Of a stretch of DNA of 64,000 nt, positions 33,089-45,422 are shown in pieces. A model generated the notes under the pieces. The model saw only the letters and a list, made by a program, of their open reading frames with translations, was not told the DNA's origin and did not search any database. Source of the stretch: Chlamydomonas reinhardtii (taxonomy: Eukaryota > Chlorophyta > Chlorophyceae > Chlamydomonadales > Chlamydomonadaceae). The first letter of the stretch is position 1. Each line of letters opens with the position of its first letter. Position numbers and translations under genes: made by a program. The stretch is taken from contig NC_057013.1 in NCBI RefSeq assembly GCF_000002595.2, positions 2,799,087 to 2,863,086 of the forward strand, read 5' to 3'.

Positions 33089-36000
33089 TCACTGCCCCTT
33101 CTTGCCCTCCGCTCGGAGGTCCGTGAACTCAGCGGGCGAGTTAGGCGCCGCCGCTGCCGCCGCCGTCGCACCCCGCCGCGTCAGCTCCGTATAGCGGCCC
33201 GGCCCCGGCGTCCCACTGCCGGCGCGGCTGCTGCTGTTGCTGCTGCTGTTGGGGGCGCCGTCTACCGCGTACGCCGCTGCGCGGCCCTCGCCCACCGCAG
33301 CCGCGCCCTGGCCCTCCTGGATGCTGTGCAGGATCTGCTGCACCGACTCGGTGGTTTTCCGTAGCACCTGCAGAAGAGGGTTACATTCATGATTAGTTAA
33401 GGAAGTGGTGGAGGGTAGACGGGGGTTTACATTGATGAATGTTCGGGGGGGGGGGCAGACAGACACGCACGTGCATGCACGCACGGGCCAAACACTGGAC
33501 ACATGCATTTGAGCGAGCTTGCTAGGGCATTGATGATCCCGGCAGCCGGAGCCTCGCAGTGCTGCCACCGGCACGAATCAGTGGGGAGCCAGCGCCTTGC
33601 ATGCCGCGGCTCCGCCGTCGCTGCCATCAGCGGCCGTGCCGTATGCTCTGGACACACTGGCCCGGATGCCCCCAGTGCCCAGGGGCTAATTGCGCCTCTG
33701 GCCCTCAGGGCGCCGCACGACGGCCCTCATGCAGGTCGTCCCCAGCCGCACTCGCACTCGCACTCGCAACTCACCGACTTGCAGGCGGGCACCACCTTGT
33801 GGCTAAGGCTGATGGCGCCGGGCAGTGCGCCGCGCGCCAACTCCCGCTCCACATCCAGCTCCACATACAGGCTGTGTGTGTGGTGGGAGTGTGTGTGGTG
33901 GTATGTGTGGGGTTAGTTTCATCAATCCCAGCTGAACTAAGACTGGGTGGAGGCGGGAGGGGGTTGCCGACTCGGGGGGAGGGGGTTGCCGACGTCCAGT
34001 GGGACAGCAGGGGGGGAGGGCGGTGTTGTACTTGTTGTGAGGTCAGCGGACATGACGGAGCCGTGCCAAGGCATGAGAGCGAACCATTAGCAAACAACGT
34101 AACATGAGCCCCCCCCGCCGGCTTGCTCTTGTTCTCCATTCCCGCGAACACAGCTCAAACAAGCCCACCCCATCCCACCTCACCCCTTCCCTCCCCTTCC
34201 CCACCCCCCTCTCCACCGCCGCCGCCTCCCCACCTGCGCAGGAACAGCACCAGCACGCCCACCACCAGCAGCAGCAGCGGGTTGAACAGCAGCGCCATCG
34301 CCTCGTTCCAGCCCAGCGCCAGCATGGCCACAATCGCCCACAGCGGCGGCAGGCGGTTGTTGGCGAGGCGGTTGGCCTGCTGCGCGCTCAGCGCCTGCTG
34401 CACCGCCACATTGCTGTACGACATGAACTCCCGCCAAGAGGTACGGACGTCGTGCGGCGCCAGCAGCACGCGTGACTCGTCCGACACGCCGGGCCAGGCG
34501 GCGGCGGAGAGCAGGTCCAGGGCGGCGCCGGCGGCGCCGTGGGAGGAGGCGGCGGCGGCGGCGGGGGCGGCGGCGGAGGAGGAGGCGGCGCCGTCGGCGG
34601 GGGCGGGGGCCGAGGCGGCGTCGGAGGAGGTGCGCGCCAGCTGTAGCACTGCCGCCTCAATGACGTCACCTGTTGGATTGTTTGGAGCAGGAGGTGGTGT
34701 GAAAGGGGTGGGTGGTTAGGGTGTGAATCTGGCGCCGAGCCTCCTTACTCCCGGCGGTGCGTGCCTTGCTGCGTGCCACTCGGCCCCCTCCCCAGGAGTC
34801 CCAAGCCCATAACAGCAGTCCACTCGCCGTCATACATTGCATCGCTGCTCACCCCCATTGCAGTGGGTTCGGTTTATTTTGGGCTAGCATCTACAAACCC
34901 CCCCGCCCCGCTCACCCCCGTCCCGCTCACCCTGCTCGCCCTGCTGCGCCTTGCCGCCCTCCCCGGGCGGCGGGCGGATGACTGCCAGCTGCGCCAGCAC
35001 GTTGGCCGCGGCCAGACGGGCGGCGGCGGCGATGGCGGGCACGTCGTCACGTGCGCCCCACATGCGGGGGGCCCGCGACTCGTCCTGGGAGAACACCTCC
35101 TGGAACCTGTGTGCACAGGAGGCCGGGGAGCAGGTCACGCAATGGTAGTGCTGAGGTGTGAAGCGCCGGGCGCCCCCGGGGCGGGCGCAGGGTGCAGCGC
35201 GCGGGTACCGCGCACGGCAGTAAGACATGCGCACCCAGGTCGGGGTCCACCCTCCAGCCCCAGCTATTTTCCTCATACCGCCAACCCCCACCCGGCCCCC
35301 CTAGTTTCGCCTAATGTGGTTTAATTTGGGCTGGTATCTACAGGCCCCCTCCACCCGCCCCCTTCCCTCTACCTACCCCCCTCCACCCACCCCCTTCCAC
35401 CCACCCCCCTCCGCCCGCTCCCCCCCTCCGCCCACCTGTCCTTCATGCGGCTGAGGCGTGTCAGCGCCGCCTCCCGCACATGCCCCTCCATGGAGGCCCG
35501 CGCCCGCGCCCGCAGCCCCTCACTCAGCGCCTCCGCCTCCGCCGCCCCCAGCCCGTAGCCCGCCAGCCCCGCCAGCAGCTGCTTGTCGGCCGCCGCCGCC
35601 GCCTCGCGGCACACGCCGTACAGCTTGGGCCACATGCCCGGCCCGCACACCTCCAGCAGCGCGATGACGGGCGCGCTGAGCAGGCTGCGCAGCTGCTTCT
35701 CGGCGCGGGCCACGGCGGCGGCCACGTGCTCGGAGCGCACCTTGCCGATGTGGCTGTCCAGCGCCGCCTCCAGCGCGGCCGCCTCCGCGGCGCCGTCCCA
35801 GGGCGTGCCTGCGGCGTGCGGTACGGCGTGGCGTGTGCGTTGGCAGTGGGCACTCGGGTGGGTGCAGCTGTCGGGCGGGTGGCTACAGTTGGCTGTTCAG
35901 TGTGTGGCTGCGCCGCGCCCGCCCAAGACCCACGCCTGGCAACGCAGCCGGCAGCATGCATACCAGTCGGGTTCGCATGTTCCGCAGCGCCTCACCACTC

Positions 36001-39000
36001 CCACTCCCAGCTCACGTGTATCGCTGCTGGTGGCCCCTCCTTTCCCCCTCCCGAGCTCTCCGTCCCAACCCCTTTCGGCCTCCCTCACCCTGGATGTGCA
36101 GGTGCTTTTTGAACGCCATCCCGAACTCCTTCACCGCCGCCGCCCGGCACGCCGCCGCCGCCGCCACGAAGCCGCCGCCGCTGCTGGCGGCGCCCTCGGG
36201 CAGCAGCGCCAGCTTGAGCTCCTTCTCAAAGCCCGTCAACACCGCCGCCGTCTGGGCCGCAACCTGCCGTGGCACAGAGCGCACGCCGCCAAAGAGTAGG
36301 TCAGACACTACGCTCTACTGTCTCACGGCTCTACCCTCCTCAGCCCGTGCTGCCAGCATGGCCGCGCACATTAACGTGCAACGCCATCGGGAACCCCAGC
36401 AACCGGCATGCTCATGCCCGCCCAACCCACTTGCCCCAGCACCCGCCCAGTTACACCCCGCACTGCCCCAATCGCCCCGACCCCTCTCATGCGACCGTTC
36501 CCTTGGGCTCGCGCACCCATTCCCGGCTCGGGGGCACACACCCATCTGCCCTGCCCACACCGCCCTCCTCCCCACCCCTGCCTCCTCCCTACACCGCCCT
36601 CCTCCCCACCCCTGCCTCCTCCCTCCTGCTCCCCACCTGTGCCTGGTACAGGGGCTGCACCGCCGCCAGTAGCCGCTTGCTGAGCTCCTGGAACTTGTCC
36701 TCGCGCACGTGCGAGTCAAAGTACAGGGCCTCGGCCTCGTAGCTGTGGGGGCGTGCAGGTGCAGGGGTGGGTTGCCACACTTCCGAAGCAGAACTAGAGC
36801 AGTAGTTAGGGAGCGAATGGACCGACAGCCGTGTGCGGGCGGGTGAGGTCGGAACCGCCGGTTCCCTAGCGCCCCCTGCCTTCCCGCGCCCGCCCGCCCG
36901 CCCGCCCGCTCTCACCCCTTGACGCAGCTGTCCATGAGGCCGGCCACCTGCGCGCCGAAGCCCTCCACGGCGCCCAGCCCCGCCGCCTCCTGCAGCCCCG
37001 CCCAGGCCTGGTCTCCGGTGAAGGCCCGCAGCTGGTCCTCCAGGATCTCCTGGCAGCGGATGTTGGCCACCATCACCTGCAGGGAGGTGGAGGGAGAGGG
37101 AGAGGGAAGGAAGACGGGGCGTGCATAATTTGTGTGGGAGGGAAGCAGCAGGAGCGCTGCGTAGTAGCAGCAGTTGGTGGGTTGGATGGTATCCCCTCCG
37201 CTTCACAGCGCGACGCTTTGCCCAGCACCTGCCCTGCCCCCCCCCCACCGCACCGCCCACCAACGCAGCCGTGCAAACACACGCGGGGGCACCGCCTCGG
37301 GGGCACACCCACACCCACCTTGTGTGCGGGCAGGTTGAGGTCCTTCTGCGAGCGGATGACGTCCCAGATGTTGTGGATGCTCAGCGCGAAGGCGTCGCCC
37401 GGCAGCTTCTCATCGCCGCGGACCAGCGTGTCCTCAGCTGCGGAAGGCGACGACAAGGCAGGCGACAGCAGACAGCCGACGTGGCAGAGCGTGTGATGCC
37501 GGATTGCCGTCCTGCACCCGCACCACCCCGTGCCGTGCCGTGCCGTGCCGCGCCGCGCGCGGGGCAGGCTACTTGCCCCGTGTTTTCCCATGGGAATCCC
37601 CATGTCGCTATCACTCTAGAACGCGCCTCAGCCCTGCTACACCGCCGGCCTACCCGGGGGGCGGCGCCCAGCCCCCTCCCCCCACCCTGCCCTTCGCCCC
37701 GCACCAGTGCACAGCCCAGCAGCCGCCGCCACCCCCGCCACCGCCTCGCTCACCATCCGGCGCGAACCTGCGGCGCAGGTGCACCGCGTCCGCCTGGAAG
37801 TCCTCGTAGCGCTCCTCAAAGTGCGACAAAGCCGCGTACTGGACCTGCGGACGTGTGCCGGGCGGCGCCGGCAGGGCAGTGAAACACGGCACAGGCGCAG
37901 TGGCGTGCTGAGCGGTGTGATGATGTGAAGGGCTGCGCACAATACTCCGTCATAGCCTCCTGACACGGCCCGACTCCTGCTGCACTCCTCCCCACCAAGC
38001 GCGACAGCTGCCAAGCCGCGCGCCCTTCCCTTCATCCTCGCAGGTGCCTCCCCCGCCCGCCCGCCTGCCGGCGCCTGCCGTCACCCCCACACCTCGAAAA
38101 AATCAGTCATCTTGGACCCGGAGTAGGCTGCGGGCTTGGCGATGGAGTCCCACATGCGGTCCAGGTCAGCTTCCAGAACCTCCGTAAGTTTGGCCAGCGG
38201 CGTCTTGGTCTTGTCGCGGATCACAAACAGCAGCACGGTCTTCTTGCGGTCGGGCTCGGGCGCAAACAGCTTCAGGTTCACCTGTGCATAAGGAATGTTT
38301 CGTTGCGGTGGTGCAGCGCGGCAGGAAGGCATGAGGGCAGGGAGTTTAGGGGGCTATCTGCGAACGGAAGGGCGGTTCACGGTTGGTCTGCCGAATGATG
38401 GTCGTGGTATACACATGCGCCGCCAGCACGCAGTTGGCACGCCCGGCACCCGCCGCCGCCAGAGCGACGGCCTACCCGGCGCGCCCGCCCTTCACCGTTT
38501 ATGATTGTGGTACTGCGTCCTTAGGGCCCCCCTCCCCCACCTAATGGCCTGGGCCACCGGCGCCGCACCTGGAAGATGGTCTTCAGCAGCGGCTTGCCGG
38601 AGCCGTGCTCGCGGCCGATGTCGTGACACCAAATGTTCACCAGCAGCACGTCCGCCACAGCCAGCGCGAACAGCGCGCTCTGACGCTCAAAGTTGGTGTC
38701 GTCCTCGCCGCGCTCGCGGCCGTCGCTGCCCTCCAGGTCCATCACCAGCACGGTGGTGTCCGCCACCTTGGGGGACTTTGACATCCAAATACCCTTGGTA
38801 GTCTGCCCGCGCCCCTCCATCGCGTCCATCATCTTGAAATCGGTGCCGAACTGTGCAATGAAGATTGCAATGTCATACACAGTCAGGCACGCACAGACCG
38901 GGGCCAGCTGCTGACCCGCGCAAATTTCAGTCGCTCGACAGTACGCACCACGTAGTTGAGCAGCGTGCTCTTGCCAGAGCTCTGGGGTCCCATAATCGCG

Positions 39001-39113
39001 ACGACCGCATAGTTTGTGCGGCACTGCGCAAGCTCGTTCTTGTCGACGAACGACTGAACGCCAGCTGACTCAAACTCGCCTTCGCCATTGATCACTTGCA
39101 CTATGGCTGACAT
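33089..39113 (-). CDS. ER-shaping dynamin-like GTPase, RHD3/SEY1 (atlastin type)
   Basis: Mediates homotypic fusion of ER tubules; membrane-anchored GTPase. Thirteen exons on the minus strand: 38949-39113, 38569-38850, 38093-38281, 37754-37844, 37319-37437, 36916-37076, 36637-36742, 36263-36089 (descending), 35436-35808, 34931-35106, 34234-34669, 33775-33871, 33089-33367. All phases join, giving 882 residues, the usual RHD3 size. G1 is GPQSSGKST (42-50), followed by [20 protein letters not shown] (switch I), [20 protein letters not shown] (G3 plus RHD3 signature) and the atlastin-type G4 [10 protein letters not shown] helical middle domain follows. A hydrophobic hairpin ([20 protein letters not shown] and [13 protein letters not shown]) near residues 720-757 anchors it in the membrane. 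The cytosolic tail is Ala/Ser-rich. Introns 9 and 10 each carry a copy of the intronic repeat in the sense direction. Head to head with COG8. Confidence 0.95.
34862..34904 (-). repeat. Intronic sense repeat (RHD3 intron 10)
   Basis: On the gene strand it reads GGGTTTGTAGATGCTAGCCC then AAAATAAACCGAACCCAC, about 30 nt after the donor and following a G-rich tract. Confidence 0.8.
35309..35348 (-). repeat. Intronic sense repeat (RHD3 intron 9)
   Basis: On the gene strand it reads CCTGTAGATACCAGCCCAAA then TTAAACCACATTAGG, about 87 nt after the donor, preceded by tandem GGGGGTGGGTGGA units. Confidence 0.8.
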
Positions 39114-39395
39114 TTTATGGGATTACCAGGCCGTGGAAGGCGCCCGGCACTGAATAAATGCGCTGGGCAAGCCGGACAAGTCAAGGAAGGAATTGCCCCC
39201 ATTCCGGGTCCGGTTTTCTCCGATGAAGCTCGCTGTCCTGGACGACCCCTGAATCAGTTTCACAAGTAGTGACATATCCTTATGTATTTACCCAAACGCC
39301 GCAACGCAGTGTCCAAACCGCTGCAACATTCGATCACTTGCTTTATGTTGACGCTTGATGTTGACACGCTGAGGTAGACCGGCAAAGCTGTGGAA
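39114..39395. promoter_or_regulatory. Shared promoter region RHD3 / COG8
   Basis: Only 282 bp separate the start codons of two divergent endomembrane genes. No TATA box is seen. Shared control is inferred from position. Confidence 0.6.
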
Positions 39396-42300
39396 ATGGC
39401 CGACCTGCCGGTATCCCGGAGCTATAGTGGGCAAGGAAGTTTGGGACCTCGCCCGAGCACGGGTATGCAGCTCAAGTCGCAAGTGTCTGGTGCAGGCGCT
39501 GCCCCGCAGCGGCAAACGGATGTGCTGTATATGTCGGAGCTCCTGTCCTACAGCCTCGACCGGCTGCGGAAGGTGTGCGACGGAACCTCCAGCGGCAACC
39601 GCCCAGTGCCTCCACCGCTAGGGCATGGGTGCCAGGCTGGCACTGCTCACTCGTTCCATTGCCACCCTTTTCTGGGGGCAGTCTACATTAGTTCTCACTT
39701 CCCGGGGGCAGTCTGTTGTCACAGCTCATGCAATGGGTGCTCAGACCAGGCTCATCCATGGTCACTGGGCCAGGGGTTCGGACCAGCATCCGTCCGCACC
39801 ATTTCCCCCGGGCCCCCTCCAACACCTCTCTCCCCATGCACACACCATCGTCTGGGCGCGATGTCATTTTGTTGTTCAACACACGCCATCCCTCCTTCAC
39901 TCGCCCACTCGCCAGGAGCCGGAGGTGCTCAAGTCCGAGAAGGAGCAGCTGGAGCGCGGGCTGCAGACCACGGCGGTGTCGCAGTACGGCGCCTTCCTGG
40001 ACGCAGCAGGCTGCCTCACCTCCATCAGCAACGAGCTGGCGGCCGTGTGCGAGCACCTGGACTCACTGCTGCAGGTGTGTGGGCGAGGCCGGGGGCAGGA
40101 GGGGTGGCAGGGGCAGGGCAGAGGAGGCTGGGTAGGCAGGCAGGCAGGCAGGCAGGAGGGGGCTTGTTCGCCATTCCCAGCTGAAAGCTGGAGACACGAG
40201 GATGCAGGGCAAGGGATGTACAGGAGAAGTACTGGGCATTGCGTGGGAGGCAGGAGGAGGAGGAGGAGGAGGAGGGCAACCGGGGTCGCGTCAGAGACGT
40301 GCGGGCGATGCGCAGTGGGAGGATGGCATTAGGCCAACAAGTGCTAGGGCTGGGGGCCCGGGGAGCTGAGTATTCCAGGCGTGTGGTTCTGCAGTTCCCA
40401 CGACATACTGGGGGTAAGTAAGCGGCAGAGGTAGGTTTTGAAATACTCGCACTTTCGGGGCAGGGCCGCCGCGAGGTACGAGGCCCGAGCACGGCTGTTG
40501 GCTCGTTAGTTGCCTGCAAGCTCCTAACGGTCGGGCCCCTGCCTGCCCCACGCACAGGCCACACCCGAGCTGGCATCCGCCTGCGAGTCATTCGCCACCA
40601 ACGCGGCGGCGGTGCAGGAGCAGTACTCGCACAATAAGCAGCTGGCATGTGAGTCGGTGGCGGATACGCCGGGGATGGGCGGGGCCCAGGGGCAGGGACG
40701 GAAGCTGGCTGGGCCGGAAGCCGACACAGGCACTCGGGGCCCTACCGTGCCGCTGTCTGCACACTACGCAAGCCCCCACCTCCGAACCCCCAACCTCCAC
40801 ACGCCCTACCGCCACCCCCTGTGCCCTGCGCAACGCCGCGCCATTCCAGCATCGCCGGCCTCCTGAGCACTCGTGCCTGAAAGCCCCCTCACCGCTCTCA
40901 CCCCGCCGCCGCCCCACCGCCCCGCAGCCAACCAGTCGGCCCTGATGGAGTTGCTGGAGGTGCCCCAGCTGATGGACACGTGTGTGCGCAACGGTGTGTA
41001 CGACGAGGCTCTGGACCTGCAGGCCTTCGTCAGCCGCGTGGGGTTGCTGCACCCGGACGTGCCCGTGGTCAAGCTGCTGCTGCGACAGGTGCGGGCGCCT
41101 GAGGGCGGAGCGGGGCAGGGTGCCCGAGGGCGGGGCGGGGCGGGGAGGCTGGGGGTGGGTTGTAAATACCAGCCCAAAGTAAACCAAACCAAGCCAAGCG
41201 GTGGGATGGGGCGGCTAGGGGGGGAATTGATTGCTGCGGTGGCGAGAGGGCCGATGGTGGCTGCTACTGCCTGGTGGTGGAGGGAGTGGGGCGGGCCGGG
41301 CCGGGCGGCAGAGAGCATGTGACAGTGGCAAGGACGGCCGCAAGCGCCGACAGGATGCGTGCGTGTGAGAATGTGGCGCATGAATCGCTGCTCAGGGGCG
41401 GCGCGGCTGTCGGGGAATGGAGTGGAAGCAATGTGCGAGCCAGGCAACAAGCATACCCTCACCGGCCGCATCAGTGTATACGATTGAGATGGCTCTTATT
41501 AAGCCTCCTCCGCATACATGTGTGTGTGTGTTAAAAACGAAACGAAAGCCCGCCCACGCCGTGTGTGTGTGTGCCCCACACGCGCGCTTGCAGGTTGCTG
41601 ACGTGGGCAACAGCATGCTGCAGCAGCTGCTGGGGCGGCTGCGCACCAACATCCAGCTGCCCGAGTGCCTGCGCGTTATGGGGTACCTGCGCCGCATTGG
41701 TAAGGGTTGGGAAGGGAGGTTCAGCCATCTGTGAAATGCGGGGCAAATAAGTTCGGCGCGGGGGGGGGGCGGGGCGACGGCGGTGGGGTATGCAGGATGA
41801 ATGAGCAACTGGGTTGGAAGCTGAAGCTCATGAGTATGGATTGCCGAAGTTCAGTACGGACACACCCACACGCTGACACGTGGCACGCACGCCCATTCGA
41901 CCGCCCCCCCCCCCGCGCAGGCGCCTTCTCCGAGGCCGAGCTGCGGCTCCAGTTCCTGCAGTGCCGTGACGAGTGGATTGGCGGCCTGCTGGCGGACCTG
42001 GACGACAGCGACAGCTACGAGTTCGTGAAGCACCTCACGGACGTGCACCGCCTGCACCTGTTCGACGCGGTCATGCAGTACCGCGCCATCTTCTTCGACA
42101 CCGCGCCCAGCGGCGCGGCGGGCGGCGTGGTGCGCGGAGGCGTGGGGGGCGGGAGGGCGGGAGGGGGAGGCCAGGTGGGCGGGCGGGCGCGGCGGAGGGT
42201 TGGGCAACATACTGTACATGCGGAGGGCCGCATTGCAGGAAGGTCTGCTGGTTGAAGAGCAGAGCAGATGGGGATATCGCGTGATGTGATGCAGGAGTGA

Positions 42301-43840
42301 ACTTCAAGCACGTCTTTTTCTTGCCCCCCATCATAAATCATGCACGGCACCCCCCGTGCCCTGTCCCCCGCCCCAGGACGGCGCCGGCGCCGCGGCGCTG
42401 ACTCCCAACCTGCGCGAGACGTCCATGCTGTACAGCTGGGTGCAGCACCGCCTGGGCCTGTACCTGGAGCAGCTGCGGAAGCACCTGCCGCACATCACCG
42501 AGGGAGGCAACCTGGCCTCCGTCATCGAGCACTGCATGGTGCGCACGCGTCCGTCATCATGGGCACACGTGTGTTGCTCTGATGCTGAATCCATGCCAGC
42601 GATGCAACGGTAATCACATGTGAAGAGGCGTAGGGTTGCGTGCTACCGCAGCCGGCACGGCACCTGCCCGCCACGCCGCGGTGGGCAGATGCGCATGGGG
42701 CCCGCCCCGTCTCGCCTCGCTGTCCCACGCCCCTCGCATTATGCCCCTGCCTGGGCCACCCTCCCTGTCTGTCGCCCCCGCAGTACTGCGGCTCCTCCTT
42801 GTCGCGTGTGGGTCTGGACTTCCAGGCGCTCCTGCTGCCGCTGTTCGAGGCGTGCGGCCTGCAGCTGTTCGCGGCGCACCTGTCCAACGCCGTGGATGGA
42901 TTCAACCTGCGCCTGGAGTCGCACAAGTGGGTGCCGCTGCCGGCGCCCATGATGGGGCGCGGCCGGGCGGCGGCAGCGGCGCCGCAGCAGGCCTCGCCGT
43001 CGGCGCCAGCGGCAGGGGGAGAAGGTGAGCGCAGCGGGTAGGGGCGTGCGGCCTAAACGAGAACGGGTTGGGTGGCGGATGGAATACGGGGCGCGATCGG
43101 CAGGACCGGCTGCCTGTGGTGTGGACTCTTCAATCGGTCAGGGCACTGCAGCGGATTCACCCCAGCCCCGTCTGACACCGCTGGCTGTCGTTGATGGCGC
43201 ACAGGGCAACCAAGCGGCGAGCCAGGCGTGGTGGACGGCGAGGCGGCCGGCAGCGCGGCCGCACCCGCCGCGACCACCTCCACCTCTGGTGCCGCCGCGC
43301 CTGCGCCTGGCGAGGATGAGTCGGGTCCGCCGTACACGATCATGGAGCACCTACCGCTGGCCGTGTACGTGAACGGCGTGCTCACGGCGCTCAACGAACT
43401 GCGGCACTGCGCCATGCTGTCAGTCAGCAAGCCGCTGGCGGGGTGAGCAGGGACGAGGGGCTGGGCAGCTGGGTAGCAGGGTAGCTTGGCGCCTGCCTTG
43501 TGTGCACAACCCCCTGTGCGCGCGTAAATGCCCCCGAGCACGCGGTACCCCATGCCGCACCACGCCGCCCATCCCCGGCTCACACCAACAAGACCAACAC
43601 CTACGCAGGCTGCTGCAAACGGCTCTGGAGCACGCGGCGGGCAGCCTGGTGCACTACCGGCACACGCACGCGCTGGGCAGCAGCGAGCTGGCGCTGTTCA
43701 AGGGCTGCGTGCGCTGCATGCTGGACGTGGTGCTGCCCTACCTCACAGCCGCCTTCGCGCGCGTGTTCGCGGCGGGCGCCGGCAAGGTGGACGCCGGCGC
43801 TAGCGCGGGCCTGCTGCGCCAGCTGCTGGCGGAGATGTGA
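39396..43840 (+). CDS. COG8: Conserved oligomeric Golgi complex subunit 8
   Basis: Lobe B subunit of the COG tether, which captures vesicles in retrograde intra-Golgi traffic. Ten exons: 39396-39572, 39916-40074, 40558-40648, 40928-41088, 41594-41699, 41921-42129, 42377-42538, 42784-43024, 43205-43442, 43609-43840. Phases match and give 591 residues, near the 612 of human COG8. Family hallmarks: [58 protein letters not shown] and [14 protein letters not shown]. The N-terminus has the [15 protein letters not shown] and [20 protein letters not shown] blocks of the DOR1 domain. Exon 6 has an equally in-phase later donor after 42174, which would add 15 Gly-rich residues. Ala/Gly/Pro-rich insertions in exons 8 and 9 are lineage-specific. 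Intron 4 holds copies of both dispersed repeats described here. Confidence 0.95.
41155..41200 (+). repeat. Intronic sense repeat (COG8 intron 4)
   Basis: GGTTGTAAATACCAGCCCAA followed by AGTAAACCAAACCAAGCC, about 70 nt after the donor and directly behind a GGGGCGGGGC-type tract. Confidence 0.85.
41519..41573 (+). repeat. GT-flanked AACGAAACGAAAGCCC repeat (COG8 intron 4)
   Basis: A (TG)n tract, then TTAAAAACGAAACGAAAGCC and CGCCCACGCC, then another (GT)n tract, about 20 nt before the intron acceptor. Related to 54631-54668 and to the inverted copy at 61496-61609. Confidence 0.85.
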
Positions 43841-45422
43841 GAGCGCGGGAGTGTGTTGCCCGCCCGCGCCCGCGGGAGTGCGTGTGTGTGTGTGTGAGCG
43901 CTAACGGATGGAGGGATGCGGTGTGGGGTTGGAGTTAGTTCGGGGCTACGGGTAGCGAGGTGGATGTGCAGCGGCCGCCCGTGGCCGCGCTGGCGCGCAT
44001 GGCGGTGGCTGCGGGCAGGTGGTGGTGCCAATGGCAGCCATGTGGCGGGAGGCAGGGGCCATGGGTGGGCGGCTGGGTCCTGAGCTGGATGCAGCCCACT
44101 GGTGGCGGTGCAGGCAGTGGAGCTTGATAATTGAGCTATCGAGTGCTGTGATGCAAAGGTGTGTCGGTGCATGAAGAGACCATGAGCTGGTTTCCTGCCC
44201 CCGGGGGGCGGCAGCGCCCAATCACAGTGACAGACAGTTGGCATCACGGCATGCGGCATCCAGCAAGGACGCGCGGTGCCTGCTGTTTAAGATGTGCATC
44301 TGATGGCACGCGGGCAGACCAGCCTATGGGCAATGGTAGGCTGGGGGTTACGACTGGTAGCATTGTAGCACTGTAGCAGAAGGCAGGGGCGGAGCGGGGG
44401 GGGGGGGGGAGCGCGCATGTGCAGCAGGCCACGGGGTATTAAGTATTTGGGGTTTTTGGTGGACGCGCTTGATCAGGGGGGGACTGCGCAAGTGCGCATG
44501 ATGTTCGGTATGTGACACAGCTTTGTTGAATTGTTGGGGATCCCGGCTCGCGCTACGCTTCCCTTTCCATGATGCGCTGGACATTTGTCGGACCGCAACC
44601 AACTTTCGTAGCCAGGCGGAGGACACGGGGACCGTAGTAGGCACGGCGTAAGGCCGGAAGGCATATTTCAGAGGAACCCGGGAACTTTGCGTGTGACCAG
44701 GCGTGCAAGCCGCGAAGGCCGCGAAGGAAGGACCAGAAAGACTTTGGCATCTGCCGGGTCGCACCGCTTGTCTCAGGCTTGTAGGGACCTCGAGGCACGT
44801 CTTATCGTTTGTAGTCGATTTCTTCATCCAGCAATTTATGGTCGCTATAGTGTTCCAGGTATTGCACTTAAAACCAGGGCTGTCCGGTGTCGTCCAGCTT
44901 CTGCAAAGCTTGTGAAGACGAGCATTTTATTCCATGCAGTGTAGCCCGTATGATGAACAGACATGCGTGTGGCAACTCGCGAAACACACCGAGAGGTGGT
45001 TTGCAGTTAGCAGGACCGGTGGAGCGGCAGCGCCTCCCCGCACCAATCAATATCGCAGACAGCATGTGTTACGATCTATGCTATCCAGCAAGAAACTCAG
45101 GGCATCGGTATGAGCAAGGTGTGTCGGAGCCCGACGAGTCGCAGCCTGCGCTTCGGCGAGCCTCCCTGTTTACTGCGCACCCTGTTTGGTTTGTATTTTG
45201 CAAGCTCACTGGCTGGCCATAGCCAGCCATCTGTTGCGAGTCTCCAGGTTGGAAGGGCTGCAATGGGGTCCCGGGTGGTAGGACCTGAGACCTCCGCTGC
45301 TCTTATTCGTGAAATTCAGACCTGGACGTCAGCATAGTCAATAAGAGCTTCGTGCTTAAACACATACAGTCACAGCCTTGCCCGCGTTCTTTGCTTGTTC
45401 GGACCGTCGAGTGAAGTTTAAG
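43841..45422. other. Intergenic: COG8 3' UTR and RRM-gene promoter
   Basis: About 1.6 kb without a recognisable gene. The first several hundred bases are G-rich 3' UTR-like sequence with a G-run at 44397-44410. From about 44460 the GC content falls and the sequence looks intergenic. No clear TGTAA for COG8 was found. Short open frames at 44687-44944 have no coding character. Confidence 0.5.

Noticed and set aside
44687-44944. Short plus-strand frames between COG8 and the RRM gene
   Set aside because: No motif, no splice partners and low-GC, non-coding composition.
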